Source: an uncultured Mycoplasmatota bacterium
Lineage (GTDB): Bacteria > Bacillota_I > Bacilli_A > RF39 > UBA660
Direction of reading: 5' to 3'
Length of the DNA stretch: 7,954 bases
Assembly (NCBI GenBank): GCA_900549325.1
Contig: UROI01000032.1
Coordinates: forward strand, 1-7,954
Shown here: in pieces, positions 6,739-7,954 of the stretch
How the letters are laid out: each line of letters opens with the position of its first letter
How positions within the stretch are numbered: position 1 is the stretch's first letter
Made by a program: the position numbers and the translations under genes
The notes under the pieces: model-generated
Database searches by the model: none
Seen by the model: only the letters and a program-made list of their open reading frames with translations
Told to the model about the DNA's origin: nothing

Positions 6739-7176
6739 ATGAGAACATACTATATTTTTAATGTTAATAGATATTTTAGTTATATGTATAAAAATAAACC
6801 ATTTAAAATGTATAAAATATTTGAAGAGATATATTATTCTAAGAGTTATGATAGTCTAAGTACTTATAGAAACTTTGAAACAGTAGCAGTTCCCTTTAAT
6901 AAAGCAATGTTAAATGAATATATATATTATGAGTTCAAATTAAAATATGGTTATAAAAGAAATGGTAATAAACATAACTTAAATACTAGTGAGAATAGTA
7001 CTCTTCAAATAAATAATTATAATATAAAACTAATTACTGAGAATAATTATTCTATATTCTTTAAATATCTAAATAATTATAATAATAATTTATTTGTTTG
7101 TGACTTTGAAAACATGGATTATTTTTGGTTATGTAAATTATATAATAAGAAGAGTAGTGTAGAATTAGTAAAATAA
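6739..7176 (+). CDS. sirA: SirA-like protein (sporulation inhibitor of replication family)
   Basis: The 145-residue product matches the length of Bacillus subtilis SirA (148 as I recall) and shows its two characteristic ends. The start, RTYYIFNVNRYFSYMYKNKP then MYKIFEEIY, parallels 'RHYYTYLI..FANHYFG…MFELF'. The end, IFFKYLNNYNNNLFVCDFEN then YFWL (residues about 106-131), parallels 'FFEVLKK…FLAMDFN…YGWL'. The middle is asparagine-rich and poorly conserved. In Bacillus, SirA binds domain I of DnaA and blocks new rounds of replication at sporulation onset. Its position directly between tkt and yneF is the same as in Bacillus and supports the call. No signal peptide or membrane segment is present, so it should be cytosolic. 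The start is ATG 6739, with only a weak Shine-Dalgarno (GGTGAT, 6730-6735), suggesting low translation. If the host does not sporulate, the role may be general control of DnaA; that is an inference. Confidence 0.75.
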   Translation: MRTYYIFNVNRYFSYMYKNKPFKMYKIFEEIYYSKSYDSLSTYRNFETVAVPFNKAMLNEYIYYEFKLKYGYKRNGNKHNLNTSENSTLQINNYNIKLITENNYSIFFKYLNNYNNNLFVCDFENMDYFWLCKLYNKKSSVELVK

Positions 7177-7177
7177 C

Positions 7178-7206
7178 TTTACAAAATACTAATTTAATAG
7201 TAAAAT
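7178..7206 (+). promoter_or_regulatory. Putative promoter of yneF
   Basis: TTTACA (7178-7183) and TAAAAT (7201-7206) each differ from consensus by one base and are separated by the ideal 17 bases. Transcription would begin near 7213, giving a leader of about 15 bases that holds only the Shine-Dalgarno. The geometry matches the tkt promoter in this window. Confidence 0.55.
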
Positions 7207-7227
7207 TATCTTAAGGAGGGATATAAC

Positions 7228-7443
7228 ATGCAATGGTTATGGGATTTATTATATGCCTTAGGTGGTCTTCTACTAGGAGCAGTAATAGGTTTTCTAGTAG
7301 CTAGAAAATTAATGAAAAAAGAATTAAAGAAAAATCCACCTATAAATGAACAAATGATTAAAACAATGATGAGTCAGATGGGAAGAACTCCATCACAAAA
7401 ACAAGTTAATCAAATGATGAAACAGATGAATAAGTTTATGTAA
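7228..7443 (+). CDS. yneF: UPF0154 small membrane protein YneF
   Basis: The 71-residue product has one N-terminal membrane segment (about residues 7-26, ending LVARKLM) followed by a basic stretch and the signature KKNPPINEQMIKTMMSQMG (34-52) with PSQKQVNQMMKQMN (55-68). This is the diagnostic pattern of the UPF0154/YneF family, at the family's usual length. The membrane segment places the charged, methionine-rich tail in the cytosol. Function is unknown in the family. It has a strong Shine-Dalgarno, AAGGAGGG (7213-7220), 7 bases before ATG 7228. It follows the sirA-like gene as in Bacillus, which mutually supports both assignments. Confidence 0.93.
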   Translation: MQWLWDLLYALGGLLLGAVIGFLVARKLMKKELKKNPPINEQMIKTMMSQMGRTPSQKQVNQMMKQMNKFM

Positions 7444-7476
7444 TTTATTCATTTTGTTTTAATACGAAAGGATAGT

Positions 7477-7710
7477 ATGAAGAAAAAATATACATTAAAA
7501 GAATTTTATGAGTTAGAAAGAAAAATCTTTGAACTTAGAATAGCAGTAAAAAAAGGTAATTTTAGTAATGAATTAAGAGAAAAATTAACTACACTTGAAA
7601 TAGAATATGAAAGAATATCTTCACAAATATCTTGGGATATAGAAAATTGTAATATAGATTATGGTTATGAAGATAATAATGAAGAACTAAAAAGAGTAAA
7701 GAAAATATAA
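7477..7710 (+). CDS. Small hypothetical protein, helical
   Basis: This 77-residue protein is not recognised. It is highly charged, without a signal peptide or membrane segment. Residues about 5-50 (LKEFYELERKIFELRIAVKK, then ELREKLTTLEIEYERI) have a heptad-like spacing of Leu/Ile and suggest a two-helix coiled coil, with an acidic tail (NCNIDYGYEDNNEEL). The only cysteine is in NCN. The start is ATG 7477, with AAAGGA at 7467-7472, a close 4-base spacing. It lies 33 bases after yneF with no terminator between, so it is probably co-transcribed. A cytosolic protein or partner-binding adaptor is all that can be inferred. Confidence 0.7.
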   Translation: MKKKYTLKEFYELERKIFELRIAVKKGNFSNELREKLTTLEIEYERISSQISWDIENCNIDYGYEDNNEELKRVKKI

Positions 7711-7726
7711 TATTTATCTAAAATTA

Positions 7727-7755
7727 TTGTAAAATATAATTACTTATGGTATTAT
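7727..7755 (+). promoter_or_regulatory. Putative promoter of the final gene
   Basis: TTGTAA (7727-7732) and TATTAT (7750-7755) match four and five of six consensus bases with a 17-base spacer. Transcription from about 7762 would give a leader of roughly 114 bases before ATG 7876, unusually long compared with the very short leaders of tkt and yneF. Confidence 0.5.
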
Positions 7756-7778
7756 TTTATATGTAAGGTAAATAGATG

Positions 7779-7854
7779 TGATTTGCATATGGTTAACTAT
7801 AGAAAAAATACCAAATAATCAGTTATTTTTTGATACCAAATAATTCGCAAATCA
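7779..7854 (+). promoter_or_regulatory. Leader with nested inverted repeats
   Basis: TGATTTGC (7779-7786) and GCAAATCA (7847-7854) are perfect 8-base inverted repeats enclosing 60 bases. Inside, AAAAAATA (7803-7810) pairs with TATTTTTT (7824-7831). ATACCAAATAAT is directly repeated at 7808-7819 and 7833-7844. I do not recognise a known riboswitch or T-box. It may be a structured RNA leader, a protein-binding site, or a small invertible segment; this is an inference. Confidence 0.35.
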
Positions 7855-7856
7855 AT

Positions 7857-7877
7857 ATGAAAGGAGGCCCTTCTCAT
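7857..7877 (+). promoter_or_regulatory. Hairpin over the Shine-Dalgarno and start codon
   Basis: ATGAAAGG (7857-7864) pairs with CCTT (7869-7872) and, after one bulged C, TCAT (7874-7877), leaving the loop AGGC. The stem covers part of the strong Shine-Dalgarno AAGGAGG (7861-7867) and two bases of ATG 7876. It could hold translation low until opened. Confidence 0.4.
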
Positions 7878-7954
7878 GAATAAAGTAGTAATTAAGAATG
7901 TTAACTATTTGTTAATTAGGGGGGGGGCTTGAAAGTCTATTAACCTATATAAAT
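7876..7954 (+). CDS. Start of an unrecognised gene interrupted by a G9 run (partial)
   Basis: ATG 7876 is preceded 8 bases upstream by AAGGAGG, the strongest ribosome-binding site type in the window. As written the frame reads MNKVVIKNVNYLLIRGGA and stops at TGA 7930-7932. The stop follows directly from a run of nine G at 7919-7927. With eight G the frame continues GGLESLLTYIN to the window end; with ten it stops at TAA after a few codons. So one of three tract lengths is productive, the usual arrangement of a contingency (phase-variable) gene, with this copy in the off state. A one-base homopolymer sequencing error is the other explanation. Too little is visible to name the product. Confidence 0.55.
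7919..7927 (+). repeat. G9 homopolymer tract near a gene start
   Basis: Nine consecutive G lie within the 15th to 17th codons of the final gene, in DNA that is otherwise strongly AT-rich and has no other comparable G or C run. Such tracts slip during replication and change length by single bases. Confidence 0.9.

Noticed and set aside
7792..7908. 9-base direct repeat GTTAACTAT at 7792-7800 and 7900-7908
   Set aside because: Short and AT-rich, with one copy inside coding sequence. No flanking similarity to suggest attachment sites.
7876..7954. TGA read as tryptophan (code 4), making the G9 frame open
   Set aside because: All eight complete genes end in TAA and use TGG for tryptophan, with no in-frame TGA. 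Nothing else supports a recoded TGA, so tract slippage or error is simpler.

Overview
The window is very AT-rich, all-plus-strand bacterial DNA. Every complete gene ends in TAA and tryptophan is written TGG. The gene order tkt, sirA, yneF is the Bacillus order, so the source is a low-GC Firmicute (Bacilli/Mollicutes-like). The exported proteins with a short 'SxGFxA' N-terminus resemble those I recall from uncultured gut lineages such as RF39. That lineage call is an inference. No in-frame TGA is seen in the complete genes, so nothing suggests code 4.

Region 1 (1-1660): a terminator for a gene outside the window, a promoter region, then a membrane-bound LuxR-type regulator (12 predicted TM segments plus a C-terminal HTH), closed by a very strong hairpin terminator.

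Region 2 (1661-4446): an apparent three-gene cassette of envelope/secretion genes. It holds a small TasA/camelysin-like exported protein, a polytopic membrane protein that looks like the N-terminal piece of a large signal peptidase I, and a 508-residue modular surface protein. The membrane protein's only well-placed ATG is out of frame by one base at an A7 run, and it has no catalytic domain. The 508-residue protein has a C-terminal 'GVRPxIEV' module whose base composition differs from its N-terminal half. The two exported proteins share an N-terminal motif. The regulator next door could control the cassette.

Region 3 (4447-7710): a 278-base spacer ending in a perfect TTGACA-N17-TATAAT promoter. 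Then come a transketolase with several replaced active-site positions, a SirA-like protein (DnaA inhibitor in Bacillus), the small membrane protein YneF, and an unrecognised 77-residue protein. This is conserved housekeeping synteny.

Region 4 (7711-7954): a promoter, a leader of about 110 bases with nested inverted repeats and a hairpin over the Shine-Dalgarno, then the start of a gene. Its 15th to 17th codons contain a G9 run that puts it out of frame. Removing one G opens the frame to the window end. In such AT-rich DNA a G9 run is a strong candidate for a phase-variation switch, or else a sequencing error. The most unusual signals are this G9 start, the A7 start of the signal-peptidase-like gene, the candidate variable C-terminal module and the divergent transketolase.
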